Below are positions 27,010 through 36,139 of a stretch of DNA of 64,000 nucleotides, piece after piece (positions within the stretch are counted from its first letter, which is position 1; the number at the start of each line of letters is the position of its first letter). The notes beneath the pieces were generated by a model. It was not told the origin of the DNA and made no database searches. It saw only the letters and a program-made list of their open reading frames with translations. Origin of the DNA: Mucilaginibacter sp. UR6-11 (GTDB lineage: Bacteria > Bacteroidota > Bacteroidia > Sphingobacteriales > Sphingobacteriaceae); assembly GCF_020880695.1 (NCBI RefSeq), contig NZ_JAJIWO010000010.1, forward strand, positions 62,001 through 126,000, read 5' to 3'. Position numbers and translations under genes: made by a program.

Positions 27010-27933
27010 TCAATTCATTAACTCTGCCAGCACGCCTTCTTTTAAAGAATAGGTTGACATGCTGACATCGCTGATATCCAGCCGGTGAATAATAAAGCGG
27101 GTGATCAATGATGCCACCACGATCATATCTATCCGGATGGGGATAATGCCTTTTGTATTTTCCCTTTCGGCGTGTGATGAAGCTATCAGATTATTGGTTA
27201 CTGCAATCAATTCGCCAAAATCAAAATCATAGTTTTTTATATCCAGGCTAAAGGTGTTTCCCTTTTGCAATTCTATCACCTCAGCAAAAGTTTCAAATGC
27301 GCCTGACGAACCGATAAGTTTGCTAACCGGATATTTTTTGGTTACTGCTATCAGGCTGATCAGCTGTTCTTCCAGGTAGCTGTTAAGCGCGCCAATTGCG
27401 TCGGCAGGGATAGGGTCAGTGCGGTGGAACTTGTCCATTAGCCTGGCTGCGCCAATTTCAAAACTTTGTTTCCAGAGCATGCTATGGTTATTGCCTACTA
27501 TAAACTCAACACTCCCGCCACCGATATCCATGATCAGTGATGTTTGGTCTGACAGGCCGCCTGCCAGCTTTACGCCCTGGTAGATGTAAGCTGCTTCCTG
27601 TTCGCCATCTATCAGCTCAATGCAGATACCGGTTTTTTCTGCAATCTCGTCAATAAACTGCTGTCCGTTTGATGCGTTGCGTATGGCGGAGGTGGCTACG
27701 GCGATAACGGACTCTACGCCGTTTTTCGTAATATTATCTTTGAACTTTTGCATGGTAGCAATACCCCGTGCATAAGCGGCGGGCTGTATAACGCCTTTAT
27801 TTATACCACCTTCGCCCAGCTTTACCGAATCGTGTTCATGGACAATGGCTTTATAGTCGGTGGCGTTGCCTTCGGCAATCAGTAAGTGAAAGGTATTGGT
27901 GCCGAGGTCCATCACGGCAATGCGTTTGCTCAT
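27010..27933 (-). CDS. Ppx/GppA family phosphatase
   Basis: A 307-residue ASKHA-fold phosphatase acting on inorganic polyphosphate or pppGpp. The phosphate-1 motif is IAVMDLGTNTFHLLIAEG at the N-terminus. The adenosine/phosphate loop is LIMDIGGGSVEFI (about 137-149), with GSSGAFETFAEV further on. It is the short form without the C-terminal HD domain, as in many Bacteroidota exopolyphosphatases, so polyphosphate versus pppGpp specificity cannot be decided. It is convergent with the Tes-like operon. Confidence 0.93.
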   Translation of the reverse strand: MSKRIAVMDLGTNTFHLLIAEGNATDYKAIVHEHDSVKLGEGGINKGVIQPAAYARGIATMQKFKDNITKNGVESVIAVATSAIRNASNGQQFIDEIAEKTGICIELIDGEQEAAYIYQGVKLAGGLSDQTSLIMDIGGGSVEFIVGNNHSMLWKQSFEIGAARLMDKFHRTDPIPADAIGALNSYLEEQLISLIAVTKKYPVSKLIGSSGAFETFAEVIELQKGNTFSLDIKNYDFDFGELIAVTNNLIASSHAERENTKGIIPIRIDMIVVASLITRFIIHRLDISDVSMSTYSLKEGVLAELMN

Positions 27934-28117
27934 AAATCTAAAATAAATAATTCCTTAAATTGTTTAGTAACAAGAAATTATTGTTCTAAAATTAATGAAT
28001 AACAAATTAGCCGGTGTATGTTTAAGGTAATATTTCGGTTAGGTGATTGATAACTTTTGTTAATTTCTATTTTGTTGTCGATATACCTTAATAATTCATC
28101 GTCCCCTTAAAATTAAA

Positions 28118-28152
28118 AAAGCCCAAAATCGTTAAGATTCTGAGCTTTTTAT
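28118..28152 (-). terminator. Probable terminator after dnaJ
   Basis: Imperfect stem AAAAAGCCCAAAATC with GATTCTGAGCTTTTT and a short GTTAA loop; on the minus strand it ends in a T tract, about 33 bases after the dnaJ stop. Confidence 0.6.
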
Positions 28153-28184
28153 TTCCTTTCGGACTTCCGGTTTCCGGGTTTTAC

Positions 28185-29348
28185 TTATTCAAAATATTCC
28201 TTCATCCGTTCAAAGAAACTTTTCTCGTTTTTGCCCGGGTTAGGCTTAAAGTTTGGCGAGTTTTGTAATTTCTCCAACAGTGCACGCTCTTCGTTGCTTA
28301 ACGCTTTTGGTGTCCAGATATTGATATGGATCAGCTGGTCGCCGCGGTGGTACGAATTAACCTCAGGTACGCCTTTGCCTTTTAAACGTAATATCTTACC
28401 ACCCTGCGTTCCTGGATCTATTTTGATCTTGGCTTTGCCATCAATGGTAGGTACTTCAATACTTGTACCCAGGGCCGCATCAATAAAGGTGATGTGCAGA
28501 TCGTAAATAACGTTATTGCCGTCGCGTTTTAAAGTTTCGTGTGGTATCTCTTCAATCAGGATGATCAAATCGCCCGGTACTCCGCCACGCGGGGCCGAAT
28601 TACCTTTACCACTCATGCTTAACTGCATACCTTCGCTAACACCGGCCGGCACGTTCAGGCTGATAGTTTCTTCGCCGCGTACCACGCCGTCACCATGGCA
28701 AACACTACATTTTGAAGTAATTACTGAGCCTTCGCCATTACAGGTAGGGCAGGTGCTGGTAGTTTGCATCTGGCCCAATATGGTGTTGGTTACTCTTCTG
28801 ACAGCGCCCTGGCCACCGCAGGTTTTACAGGTTTGGAAAGATGACTGATCTTTCGCCCCGGTACCATCGCAGGTTTTACAGATTATTTGCTTGTTTACTT
28901 TTATTTTCTTTTCGGTGCCGTTAGCAATTTCCTCTAAGGTCAGCCTTACTTTAATGCGCAGGTTGCTGCCACGGGCCACCCGACGGCCGCCACTTTGCCT
29001 GCCGCCGCCACCGCCAAAAAAGCCTTCGAAACCGCCGCCGCCGCCAAAAATATCACCAAACTGGCTAAATATGTCTTCCATATTCATTCCCTGGCCGCCG
29101 TAACCGCCGCCATTGGCAGATTGTGCGTTGGCAGCATGGCCAAATTGGTTATAGCGCTGGCGCTTTTCAGGATTGCTCAACACTTCGTAAGCTTCGGCAG
29201 CTTCCTTGAATTTCTCTTCGGCTTGTTTATCGCCTTCGTTTTTATCCGGGTGATATTTAATAGCCATTTTACGATAAGCTTTCTTTATCTCATCAGCGTC
29301 GGCACCTTTTGAAACGCCCAGTATATCGTAATAATCTCTTTTTGACAT
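28185..29348 (-). CDS. dnaJ: Molecular chaperone DnaJ
   Basis: Hsp40 co-chaperone that stimulates the DnaK ATPase. The J domain contains the HPD motif ([12 protein letters not shown]). It is followed by a Gly/Phe-rich linker (about 75-125), four CxxCxGxG-type zinc repeats ([32 protein letters not shown]) and the C-terminal substrate-binding domains. Length is 387 residues. It follows grpE on the same strand across a 156-base gap with an inverted repeat; dnaK is not in the window. Confidence 0.98.
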   Translation of the reverse strand: MSKRDYYDILGVSKGADADEIKKAYRKMAIKYHPDKNEGDKQAEEKFKEAAEAYEVLSNPEKRQRYNQFGHAANAQSANGGGYGGQGMNMEDIFSQFGDIFGGGGGFEGFFGGGGGRQSGGRRVARGSNLRIKVRLTLEEIANGTEKKIKVNKQIICKTCDGTGAKDQSSFQTCKTCGGQGAVRRVTNTILGQMQTTSTCPTCNGEGSVITSKCSVCHGDGVVRGEETISLNVPAGVSEGMQLSMSGKGNSAPRGGVPGDLIILIEEIPHETLKRDGNNVIYDLHITFIDAALGTSIEVPTIDGKAKIKIDPGTQGGKILRLKGKGVPEVNSYHRGDQLIHINIWTPKALSNEERALLEKLQNSPNFKPNPGKNEKSFFERMKEYFE

Positions 29349-29357
29349 CTATTTTTT

Positions 29358-29487
29358 TAATGAGTGAATTAGTGAGTGGTTGAATTAGTGAATATTCCTG
29401 ATCAAGCGCTTACTAATTGCGTTTATATATATGTAAAGAATGAGTGATAACAAATGCTTTTAACATTTACTAATTCACTCATTCCAT
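29358..29487. repeat. Inverted repeat between grpE and dnaJ
   Basis: AATGAGTGAATTAGTGAGT near 29358 faces ACTAATTCACTCATTCC near 29469-29485, with a partial direct repeat of GAATTAGTGA. Low-complexity and AT-rich, with no gene inside. It is similar in style, though not in sequence, to the other intergenic inverted repeats of this window. Confidence 0.6.
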
Positions 29488-29504
29488 AATTCAAATTATT
29501 ATAC

Positions 29505-30077
29505 TTACGCCCCAACTATTACTTTGGCAAAGCGTATAACTTTATCATTCAGATAATAACCTTTTTCCATTTCATCAATTACCTTACCCTTCAGGTCGTC
29601 AGAAGGAGCAGGAATATTGGTTATGGCTTCATGCAGATCGGCATCAAACGGTTGCCCCACTGATTCCATTGGTTTTAAGCCTTTTTGCGTAAGGATACTG
29701 TTTAATTTATTTTGAACCAGCACAACGCCGTCTTTAACAGCATTAATGTCAGTTGCATTTTCCATTGATTTTACTGCCCGTTCAAAATCATCAAGCACAG
29801 GTATCAATGATACTATTACCTCTTTTCCGGCTGTTTGCAATAACTCAACACGTTCCTTGGTAGTACGGCGCCTGAAATTGTCAAATTCTGCATACAGGCG
29901 CAGATATTTATCATTAGCCAATGACAATTCTTCTTTTAACAGATCTTCTGCCGATTTTTCGTCAATAGCAATATTCTCTGACGTTTCTGCATAATCATTG
30001 TCCATAGCGTCATTTAAAACCTCGGGTGTTTCTGGGTTATCAATCTTTTTTTTCTTCAACATATCGTTAAAATTCAT
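29505..30077 (-). CDS. grpE: Nucleotide exchange factor GrpE
   Basis: DnaK nucleotide exchange factor, 190 residues. An acidic disordered N-terminus (about 1-50) leads into the long coiled-coil helix with LRLYAEFDNFRRRTTKERVE, followed by VIPVLDDFERAV-type sequence (SLIPVLDDFERAVKS). The C-terminal beta domain has the family pattern PFDADLHEAI and EKGYYLNDKVIRFAKVIVG. Typical length. It is upstream of dnaJ, consistent with a heat-shock pair. The upstream region has a GACA-N4-GACA repeat and a TGGCA-N6-TTGA sequence that could be regulatory. Confidence 0.96.
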   Translation of the reverse strand: MNFNDMLKKKKIDNPETPEVLNDAMDNDYAETSENIAIDEKSAEDLLKEELSLANDKYLRLYAEFDNFRRRTTKERVELLQTAGKEVIVSLIPVLDDFERAVKSMENATDINAVKDGVVLVQNKLNSILTQKGLKPMESVGQPFDADLHEAITNIPAPSDDLKGKVIDEMEKGYYLNDKVIRFAKVIVGA

Positions 30078-30091
30078 AGCTTATAGTGCCA

Positions 30092-30132
30092 ATCAAGTAC
30101 CTTGCCATTAGTGTAAAACCGACAAGCTGACA
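30092..30132 (-). promoter_or_regulatory. Possible control region of grpE
   Basis: On the minus strand TGGCAAGGTACTTGAT (30092-30107) has the spacing of a sigma-54 -24/-12 element but GA in place of the -12 GC. TGTCAGCTTGTC (30121-30132) is a paired half-site. The predicted transcription start would lie only a few bases before the ATG. Speculative. Confidence 0.25.
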
Positions 30133-30230
30133 GCGAAATTTATTTTTTAGGCAGGAATGACATAGCGATAGCAGCAGCACTGGCAGATGGTTAGTATGTG
30201 CCCGCACCTGCGCCTGCCGCCGTATTAGCT

Positions 30231-30914
30231 TTAAACTATTTGCGCGTCTTCCAAAACTTTACCGTTTTCACATTTAATAATCCGGGACGGGAAGGTGCGG
30301 ATAATGTGGTAATCATGTGTAGCAATAACTACGGCCGTACCAGATTGGCTGATCTGTTTTAACAGTAAAACAATTTCTTCTGATGTGTCCGGGTCAAGGT
30401 TGCCGGTTGGCTCATCAGCTAAAATTATCTCGGGATCATTAAGCAGTGCACGGGCTATTACTACACGCTGCTGCTCGCCTCCTGACAGTTCATGCGGCAT
30501 TTTTTTAAGTTTTGAGCGCAGGCCAACTTTTTCCAATACGTCAAGCGTACGATCGGCTATGAGCTGGGCGTCTTTCCAGCCGGTGGCGCGCATTACAAAT
30601 TGCAGGTTTTGCTCAACGGTCCGGTCAGTTAATAATTGAAAATCCTGGAAAACTATACCCAGCTTGCGGCGCAAAAACGGAATATCTTTTTCGGTGATTT
30701 TATCAAGTTCATAACCGCAGGCGTGGCCGGTGCCGATATTAAGGGCAAGGTCGCCATAAATAACTTTAAGCAAACTACTTTTGCCCGAGCCGGTTTGGCC
30801 TATCAACCACACAAAATCACCCTTATCAATATGCAGGTTAACGTTTGATAATACCAGGTGCTTTTGTTGAAATATATCAACATTATTTAGCTTAATAATG
30901 GAGTTTCCTATCAT
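30231..30914 (-). CDS. ftsE: FtsE-like ABC transporter ATP-binding protein
   Basis: A 227-residue ATPase of the FtsE/LolD class: Walker A GQTGSGKSSLLK, Q-loop FQDFQLL, signature HELSGGEQQRVVIA, Walker B IILADEPTGNLDP and switch His in IATHDYH. In Bacteroidota this gene is annotated as the cell-division ATPase FtsE, acting with a membrane protein FtsX to control peptidoglycan hydrolases. FtsX is not adjacent here, so LolD-like or other roles remain possible. It is probably cotranscribed with the small gene four bases upstream. Confidence 0.85.
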   Translation of the reverse strand: MIGNSIIKLNNVDIFQQKHLVLSNVNLHIDKGDFVWLIGQTGSGKSSLLKVIYGDLALNIGTGHACGYELDKITEKDIPFLRRKLGIVFQDFQLLTDRTVEQNLQFVMRATGWKDAQLIADRTLDVLEKVGLRSKLKKMPHELSGGEQQRVVIARALLNDPEIILADEPTGNLDPDTSEEIVLLLKQISQSGTAVVIATHDYHIIRTFPSRIIKCENGKVLEDAQIV

Positions 30915-30918
30915 TTTT

Positions 30919-31122
30919 TTATAGTTCTAATTTTAAGATCTGTCCAAACGGCAGGTCCTTAACAATGTTCATTATATATTCGGCCTTATCAGTAAGGCCA
31001 ACTTTATCTAATGATTTATCGGGCCTGTCAACCCTGAAGTAAGCCAACAGGGTAAACTGGTCGTCCCTTAGCTGTACATAATCAGGTATTTTGGCAACGC
31101 CTTTAACTTTTATAATATACAT
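30919..31122 (-). CDS. Small conserved-type protein of unknown function
   Basis: A 67-residue soluble protein (MYIIKVKGVAKIPDYVQLRD) with alternating beta and alpha pattern and no signal peptide or membrane helix. It ends four bases before the FtsE-like start, so the two form an operon. Coding nature is supported by this tight spacing and by biased codon use; I do not recognise its family. Confidence 0.65.
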   Translation of the reverse strand: MYIIKVKGVAKIPDYVQLRDDQFTLLAYFRVDRPDKSLDKVGLTDKAEYIMNIVKDLPFGQILKLEL

Positions 31123-31126
31123 TTTT

Positions 31127-31204
31127 TAAAAGGTTAAAGGTTTGAGGCGAAAGGTAAAACGTACTTGGATAGCCAATTTACTTTTACCTTTTACTTTTTA
31201 CCTT
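31127..31204. repeat. Imperfect inverted repeat of GGTAAAAGG type, second copy
   Basis: AAAGGTTAAAGG and GAAAGGTAAAACG on the left face CTTTTACCTTTTAC and TTTTTACCTT on the right. It is the same kind as 3906-3987 and overlaps the last bases of the acyl-CoA reductase gene. Confidence 0.55.
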
Positions 31205-32244
31205 ACAACCTCAAATGTATGAAGATTTGCCAAGAAATCCATCGTATCAATGCGATCTGCATAATCCCATAACCGGGGTTGGTGGCTTTGGCCAAAATCA
31301 ACCACCTGGCTTTTTACATTTAACGGTACCGTGCTAACAACACATTGCAGGTTTTCGTTTTCGGTTGTTATTAATTGTTCAGCCGCATTTAAGTCGTCAT
31401 AATAACTGTAATACAGTACCGCCAGCGGCGACACCATGCTGTCGTCTTCTTTAAGGATGAGAAAATTATTATCCAGATGTTTTTCGCTGCCTACTAAAAA
31501 TATAGAGCGGTTATAACCATAGTTATTATTGTATTTATTATGGTTAATGATGTCTTTATAAGGCTCAATAGCTTCAAAAAAGGTAGCCAGGTTATAATTT
31601 TTTGGTATTAATATTTTAGATATGTTACGGCAGCCCAAACCAAAATAATCAAAAATATCGTGCCCCAGGTTATATAACTGCTCTTTGGTTTCATTACCGG
31701 TTATCACGGCTAAACTGTTACGGTTTTTACGGATGATGTTTGGCACTTTACCAAAGTAATACTCAAAGTAACGCGATGAATTGTTGCTGCCGGTGGCAAT
31801 TACGGCGTCAAAATCAATCAGTCTTTCTACAAAGCTAAATTGGTTTGCAAAGCGGGTGTCTATCGTTGTCAGCATCTCTAACACCTGTTTAATTAATCTT
31901 GCATCCTGCACCGATGCTTTTATTAAAGCATGGTTACCAGTTGCCAAAACACATAAAACATCATGAAAACCAACTAACGGGATATTGCCCGCTAATATCA
32001 GCCCGATTTTTTTAGGGGATGGGTTTTTTGACAGGTCGTATTTATTTAGCCAGGTAGCCAGATCGGCTTCATTTAACATTTTGCCGATGGTTTTTATGGC
32101 TTGTTCAACATTTTCTGGTGTGAACCAGGCATTATAAATATGTTCGGTATTGATTAGTTTTAGCAGTGGTTCGTCCGGGTTAGACAGTTGCCGGCCTAAT
32201 TTAGAAAATGCGGTAATCAGCTCTGTTGTGGTGAATTTTGACAT
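31198..32244 (-). CDS. Acyl-CoA reductase (LuxC-like)
   Basis: A 348-residue protein of the LuxC/acyl-CoA reductase family, which reduces acyl-CoA or acyl-enzyme to aldehyde with NADPH using an aldehyde-dehydrogenase fold. Recognisable parts are GNIPLVGFHDVLCVLATGNH with neighbouring nucleotide-binding segment, IATGSNNSSRYFEYYFG, and LGCRNISKILIPK carrying the likely catalytic Cys. It is divergent from the ferredoxin gene, an arrangement common in Bacteroidota. The physiological substrate is not known. Confidence 0.88.
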   Translation of the reverse strand: MSKFTTTELITAFSKLGRQLSNPDEPLLKLINTEHIYNAWFTPENVEQAIKTIGKMLNEADLATWLNKYDLSKNPSPKKIGLILAGNIPLVGFHDVLCVLATGNHALIKASVQDARLIKQVLEMLTTIDTRFANQFSFVERLIDFDAVIATGSNNSSRYFEYYFGKVPNIIRKNRNSLAVITGNETKEQLYNLGHDIFDYFGLGCRNISKILIPKNYNLATFFEAIEPYKDIINHNKYNNNYGYNRSIFLVGSEKHLDNNFLILKEDDSMVSPLAVLYYSYYDDLNAAEQLITTENENLQCVVSTVPLNVKSQVVDFGQSHQPRLWDYADRIDTMDFLANLHTFEVVR

Positions 32245-32284
32245 ATATATGGTAAGTAATCAAACTCTCGATTTCTTTTTTTGT

Positions 32285-32292
32285 TATATTTG
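32285..32292 (+). promoter_or_regulatory. -7 element for the ferredoxin gene
   Basis: TATATTTG matches TAnnTTTG exactly, 55 bases before the ferredoxin ATG. A TTG at the usual upstream distance was not found. Confidence 0.4.
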
Positions 32293-32346
32293 CAGACTTT
32301 GTTATTTGGACAAAGGTAATTGAGAATATAAGATTATTTTAAAAAT

Positions 32347-32700
32347 ATGGCGATTATAATCACCGATGAATGCATAAACTGCGGGGCTTGTGAACCTGAG
32401 TGCCCTAATAATGCTATTTATGATGCGGGTGCGGCCTGGCGTTTTTCGGACGGAACGGGTTTAAAAGGTGTTATTGATTTTGGCGACGGTGTTACTTTAA
32501 ATGCTGAAGAAACACAGGCAGCCTTATCTGACGATATTTATTACATAGTGCCCGACAAGTGTACCGAATGTGTAGGTTTTCATGACGAGCCTCAATGCGC
32601 CGCAGTTTGCCCTGTTGATTGCTGCGTGGACGATGAAAATGTGCGCGAAACCCGCGAAGAATTACTGGCTAAAAAAGATTGGCTGCACATGAATGAGTAG
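32347..32700 (+). CDS. 2[4Fe-4S] ferredoxin
   Basis: A 117-residue low-potential electron carrier with two cluster motifs: [12 protein letters not shown] (residues about 11-22) and [18 protein letters not shown] (about 77-94). The second has the extended spacing of Allochromatium-type ferredoxins. A 50-residue insertion separates them. It is divergent from the acyl-CoA reductase gene. Partner enzymes such as 2-oxoacid oxidoreductases are not in the window. A hairpin with T tract follows. Confidence 0.95.
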   Translation: MAIIITDECINCGACEPECPNNAIYDAGAAWRFSDGTGLKGVIDFGDGVTLNAEETQAALSDDIYYIVPDKCTECVGFHDEPQCAAVCPVDCCVDDENVRETREELLAKKDWLHMNE

Positions 32701-32743
32701 TAAAAAAGATATTTAATAATATTAACGATATTTATCATAAACG

Positions 32744-32772
32744 GGGAATACATCATATGTATTCCCTTTTTT
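32744..32772 (+). terminator. Rho-independent terminator after the ferredoxin gene
   Basis: GGGAATACA (32744-32752) pairs with TGTATTCCC (32758-32766), five-base loop, followed by six T residues. Confidence 0.85.
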
Positions 32773-32824
32773 GTGATGAAACCTTTAAAAAATATTAACG
32801 TACAAGCAGGCTCATATTTTAAAA

Positions 32825-33586
32825 ATGGAATACGGAATTTGCAATTTAGCGGTGATACCAATGCGTGCCGAACCTAACGAGCGCAGCGAACAGGTATCGC
32901 AGGTGTTATTTGGCGAAGCTTTTGAAATTTTAGAATGGAAAGAAGGTTGGGCGAAAATTATAACTGCTGCCGATAATTATGAAGGTTGGGTAAACCGTTT
33001 GCAATTTATCATGCTTGGGCACTTAAATTATCAGCAACTGCTGCTAAATCCGCCAAAATTAACCTACAAACCCGTTACCCAGGCCTGGAAAATAAAGGAT
33101 AACAGCATTTTATATCTGCCAGCCGGCAGCTCCCTTGCTTTTTTAAACGGAACAACCTGCTATATAGAACGGGAGAAATTTGAAATTATAGGCCAGATAG
33201 GGCAGAAAGAAAGTATTGACCTTGTTGCCAAATCATTTATTAATGCCCCTTATTTATGGGGCGGCCGTACCCATTTTGGTATAGACTGCTCTGGTTTTAC
33301 GCAATTGGTTTTTAAACTAAAAGGCATCCAGTTAAAACGCGACGCCAGTTTACAGGAAGAGCAGGGCAGAGCCGTTCCATCCCTGAATGACGCTTTAATT
33401 GGTGACCTGGCATTTTTTGAAAATAACGAGGGTATGATTACCCATGTCGGGATCTTACTTAACCGCGAACATATTATTCATGCGTCAGGCAAGGTTAAGA
33501 TAAACGTGATTGATGAGAAGGGTATCTATTCTGAAGAGCAGGGGCGCTACACCCATAAACTGGCATCCATCAAACGGATTTTTTAA
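32825..33586 (+). CDS. NlpC/P60 (C40) cell-wall peptidase with SH3 domain
   Basis: A 253-residue peptidoglycan hydrolase, cutting the D-Glu-diaminopimelate type bond. An N-terminal bacterial SH3-like domain (about 5-60, with SEQVSQVLFGEAFEILEWKE) and a second SH3-like segment precede the C40 domain. Its catalytic Cys is in WGGRTHFGIDCSGFTQLVF, the His is in THVGILL, and a third residue lies in HIIHASGKV. There is no visible signal peptide, as in related Bacteroidota cytosolic murein-peptide recycling enzymes (YkfC-like), so it may act on imported muropeptides. Confidence 0.9.
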   Translation: MEYGICNLAVIPMRAEPNERSEQVSQVLFGEAFEILEWKEGWAKIITAADNYEGWVNRLQFIMLGHLNYQQLLLNPPKLTYKPVTQAWKIKDNSILYLPAGSSLAFLNGTTCYIEREKFEIIGQIGQKESIDLVAKSFINAPYLWGGRTHFGIDCSGFTQLVFKLKGIQLKRDASLQEEQGRAVPSLNDALIGDLAFFENNEGMITHVGILLNREHIIHASGKVKINVIDEKGIYSEEQGRYTHKLASIKRIF

Positions 33587-33631
33587 TTTCCTGCTGATTT
33601 AAAATTTAGTCTGACCGGGCATCGTGCAGTT

Positions 33632-34537
33632 TTAGAAAGCTATGTTCCAGATGATCACCCGCTTATCATCGCCGGTGGATAGTAATTGCCCGTTATGCCA
33701 GGCCAGTTTATTTACCGACAGACGGTGCGTATCATAACCTTTTTCGCGGCTGATGATCTTGTAGAGTTTAAAATCGTCTGATCCCCAGATTTTAATGCTT
33801 TTGTCCATACTTGCCGTGGCAAAATAAGGCTGGACAGGATGGAAGGCGATATGATTTATGGCAAACAGATGCGCCGGGATATTTTCTGTTAATTCAAAGG
33901 TTGTTGTATTCCAAATTTTAAGCTGGGCATCCCGCGAACCTGATACAAGGTAACTGCCATCCGGCGAATATTGTAGCGAAAACACCGGCATGGTATGGCC
34001 CTGTAAGGTGTGGATCAAGGTATAGTCCTCCAGATCATAGATCTTTACCTCATTATTACGGCAGCCAAAAGCCACCTGCTTTTCATCCGGCGAAATACTG
34101 ATGCAACGGATGGTATCACCCGAAACTTTTAAAGTATGGACTAACTGTAACGTATCCAGGCTCCAGATGGAAACTGTGCCGTCTTCTGACGCTACCAGTA
34201 ACTCCTTTTTACCCGAAACTGATTTGATATCAAATACGGGTTTGTTATGATGTTTAAGCGCCGGGAGTAATTGCTGTTTGATAAAATCAAATATCAAAAC
34301 ATCGCCGGTACGAAGCCCGGTCATCATTAACGGATAACCTCCCGGGCAATGAATAGCGTAAACTGACGCCGCCACCGGAAACATTACTTTAATAAATTCA
34401 TTGCTTTTTAAGCTCCACTCAACCACGCCTTTATCATTACCACCGGTAAACAAAATATCCGGTTTTTGCGATAGTGTTAACGCAAATATAGGATTGCTAT
34501 GCCCGGTAAGTTCGGCGGCTTTTTCTACGTTGATCAT
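33632..34537 (-). CDS. WD40 repeat protein
   Basis: A 301-residue protein made of about seven WD40 blades forming a single beta-propeller. Repeated units include HSNPIFALTLS, GHTMPVFSLQYSPDGSYLVS, GSRDAQLKIWN and SMDKSIKIWGS. No other domain or signal peptide, so it is probably a cytosolic interaction scaffold. It lies just downstream of the his operon on the same strand, with 76 bases containing an imperfect inverted repeat between. It is convergent with the C40 peptidase gene. Confidence 0.9.
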   Translation of the reverse strand: MINVEKAAELTGHSNPIFALTLSQKPDILFTGGNDKGVVEWSLKSNEFIKVMFPVAASVYAIHCPGGYPLMMTGLRTGDVLIFDFIKQQLLPALKHHNKPVFDIKSVSGKKELLVASEDGTVSIWSLDTLQLVHTLKVSGDTIRCISISPDEKQVAFGCRNNEVKIYDLEDYTLIHTLQGHTMPVFSLQYSPDGSYLVSGSRDAQLKIWNTTTFELTENIPAHLFAINHIAFHPVQPYFATASMDKSIKIWGSDDFKLYKIISREKGYDTHRLSVNKLAWHNGQLLSTGDDKRVIIWNIAF

Positions 34538-34545
34538 GAGTGTAG

Positions 34546-34611
34546 CGATTAGTGATTGGTGATCAAAGATTAGCGAAGATTCAAATCAATCTCCAATCTC
34601 TAACCTTCAAT
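34546..34611. repeat. Imperfect inverted repeat between hisIE and the WD40 gene
   Basis: GATTAGTGATTGGTGATCAAA on the left (to 34567) is mirrored by CTAACCTTCAATCACTATT on the right. GATTGGTGATCAAAGA recurs at 53830-53845, next to galK. Confidence 0.5.
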
Positions 34612-34613
34612 CA

Positions 34614-35201
34614 CTATTTATGTCTTTCTTCTAAATTTTTGGCGATTGTACCAATTGTCAATCCCTTTTCGCGTAATAGTACAATAAGGTGGAATACAAG
34701 ATCAGAAGCTTCGTTTATCAGATCAGTTTCGGTTTCTGCCAGGGCGGCTATTACGGTCTCCACGGCTTCTTCGCCAACTTTTTGCGTTATCTTATTTAAG
34801 CCTTTTCTATGCAGCTTATTTACGTATGATCCTTCCTGCGGATTTTCATACCGGTCGGCAATTATTTGCTCTAATTGCAATATAAAGTTTTGATTGTATT
34901 CGGTTTTAAAACAGGTTCGGTTGCCAGTATGGCAGGTTGGGCCGTCGGCTTTAACTTTTATTAGCAGCGTGTCATTGTCGCAATCCAAATGGATGCTTTT
35001 AACATGCAGAAAATTGTTACTGGTTTCGCCTTTTGTCCATAAACGCTGTTTTGAACGCGAATAGAAAGTGACGATATTATCCTGTACGGTTTTGTCATAC
35101 GCTTCCTGGTTCATGTAACCCAGCATCAACACTTCGAGTGTTTGCTCGTCCTGAATAACCACCGGCACCAGTCCATCTGTTTTGTTAAAATCTATATTCA
35201 T
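34614..35201 (-). CDS. hisI: Phosphoribosyl-AMP cyclohydrolase / phosphoribosyl-ATP pyrophosphohydrolase HisIE
   Basis: Bifunctional enzyme for the second and third steps of histidine synthesis. The N-terminal cyclohydrolase (about 1-105) shows [30 protein letters not shown] and the zinc residues in LDCDNDTLL and [12 protein letters not shown]. The C-terminal pyrophosphohydrolase (about 106-195) shows [17 protein letters not shown] and [10 protein letters not shown]. Length is normal for the fused HisIE. It is the last gene of the his operon, separated from hisF by 77 bases containing a palindromic repeat. Confidence 0.97.
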   Translation of the reverse strand: MNIDFNKTDGLVPVVIQDEQTLEVLMLGYMNQEAYDKTVQDNIVTFYSRSKQRLWTKGETSNNFLHVKSIHLDCDNDTLLIKVKADGPTCHTGNRTCFKTEYNQNFILQLEQIIADRYENPQEGSYVNKLHRKGLNKITQKVGEEAVETVIAALAETETDLINEASDLVFHLIVLLREKGLTIGTIAKNLEERHK

Positions 35202-35217
35202 TTGTTATAATATACTA

Positions 35218-35266
35218 TCATTTCGAACGAGGTACGAGGATTTCTCACTACGTTTCAAAATGACAA
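35218..35266. repeat. Palindromic repeat between hisF and hisIE
   Basis: TCATTTCGAACG faces CGTTTCAAAATGA with GAGGTACGAGGATTTCTCAC between. It belongs to the same TCATT...AATGA style as the elements at 6969, 36040 and 39703. Confidence 0.6.
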
Positions 35267-35278
35267 CTGGTTATTTAT

Positions 35279-36031
35279 TTATCTTACTTCAATATTCCTG
35301 CCCCTTAAAATATCTTTCAGGTCAGGGATTAATATCTCGCCGTAATGAAATACCGATGCAGCTAAAGCAGCGTCAACATTCGTCTGCTCAAATACGTCAA
35401 TAAAATGCTGTACCGAACCGGCGCCTCCCGATGCTATCACCGGGATATTCACCGCGTCATTTACCTTTTTTAATAATCCGTTATCAAAGCCTGCTTTCGT
35501 GCCGTCATGATCCATGGAAGTAAGCAGGATCTCACCTGCGCCACGGCTCTCCGCCTCTAATATCCAGCTTAAAGTTTCTTTTTCTGTTGGGATGCGACCC
35601 CCGTTTAAATGAACAGTGTTAATGCCGTTATTTAAGCGGGTGTCTACAGCTATTACCACGAACTGGACACCAAATGCCTTGGCTAATTCATCAATTAAAG
35701 CCGGATTACGCACCGCCGCAGAATTGATGGAGATTTTGTCGGCACCTGCATTTAAAAGGGCGTCAGCATCAGCTATTTCGTTGATACCGCCACCAATGGT
35801 AAAAGGTATGTTTATTTGACGCGCGACGGATTTTACCAGCTCAACCATCGTTTTACGACGCTCGTGTGTGGCAGTGATATCTAAAAATACCAATTCATCC
35901 GCTCCCTGACGTGAATAGTTCCAGGCCAGTTCAACAGGGTCGCCGGCATCGCGTAAGTCGACGAAGTTTACGCCTTTAACAGTTCTTCCGTCTTTAACAT
36001 CCAGACAGGGGATGATCCTTTTAGCAAGCAT
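35279..36031 (-). CDS. hisF: Imidazole glycerol phosphate synthase cyclase subunit HisF
   Basis: TIM-barrel subunit that, with HisH, makes imidazole glycerol phosphate and AICAR. The N-terminus [20 protein letters not shown] is canonical with catalytic Asp11. Other parts: [31 protein letters not shown], and the catalytic Asp in [14 protein letters not shown], and [11 protein letters not shown]. Length is 250 residues. In the operon it follows hisA after a 108-base gap carrying a repeat. Confidence 0.98.
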   Translation of the reverse strand: MLAKRIIPCLDVKDGRTVKGVNFVDLRDAGDPVELAWNYSRQGADELVFLDITATHERRKTMVELVKSVARQINIPFTIGGGINEIADADALLNAGADKISINSAAVRNPALIDELAKAFGVQFVVIAVDTRLNNGINTVHLNGGRIPTEKETLSWILEAESRGAGEILLTSMDHDGTKAGFDNGLLKKVNDAVNIPVIASGGAGSVQHFIDVFEQTNVDAALAASVFHYGEILIPDLKDILRGRNIEVR

Positions 36032-36039
36032 AGTTTAGT

Positions 36040-36106
36040 TTGTCATGCTGAGGAACGAAGCATCTTGTCAATCGTATAAGATCCTTCGCTATGCTCAGGA
36101 TGACAA
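36040..36106. repeat. Palindromic repeat between hisA and hisF
   Basis: TTGTCATGCTGAGGAACGAA on the left and CTATGCTCAGGATGACAA on the right form an imperfect inverted repeat. It is related to, but distinct from, the 28-base arm family of 6969 and 39703 (shared GAGGAACGAAGCA). Confidence 0.75.
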
Positions 36107-36139
36107 ATAGCCAATAACAATGCTCGCTGCGCTCGCAAT

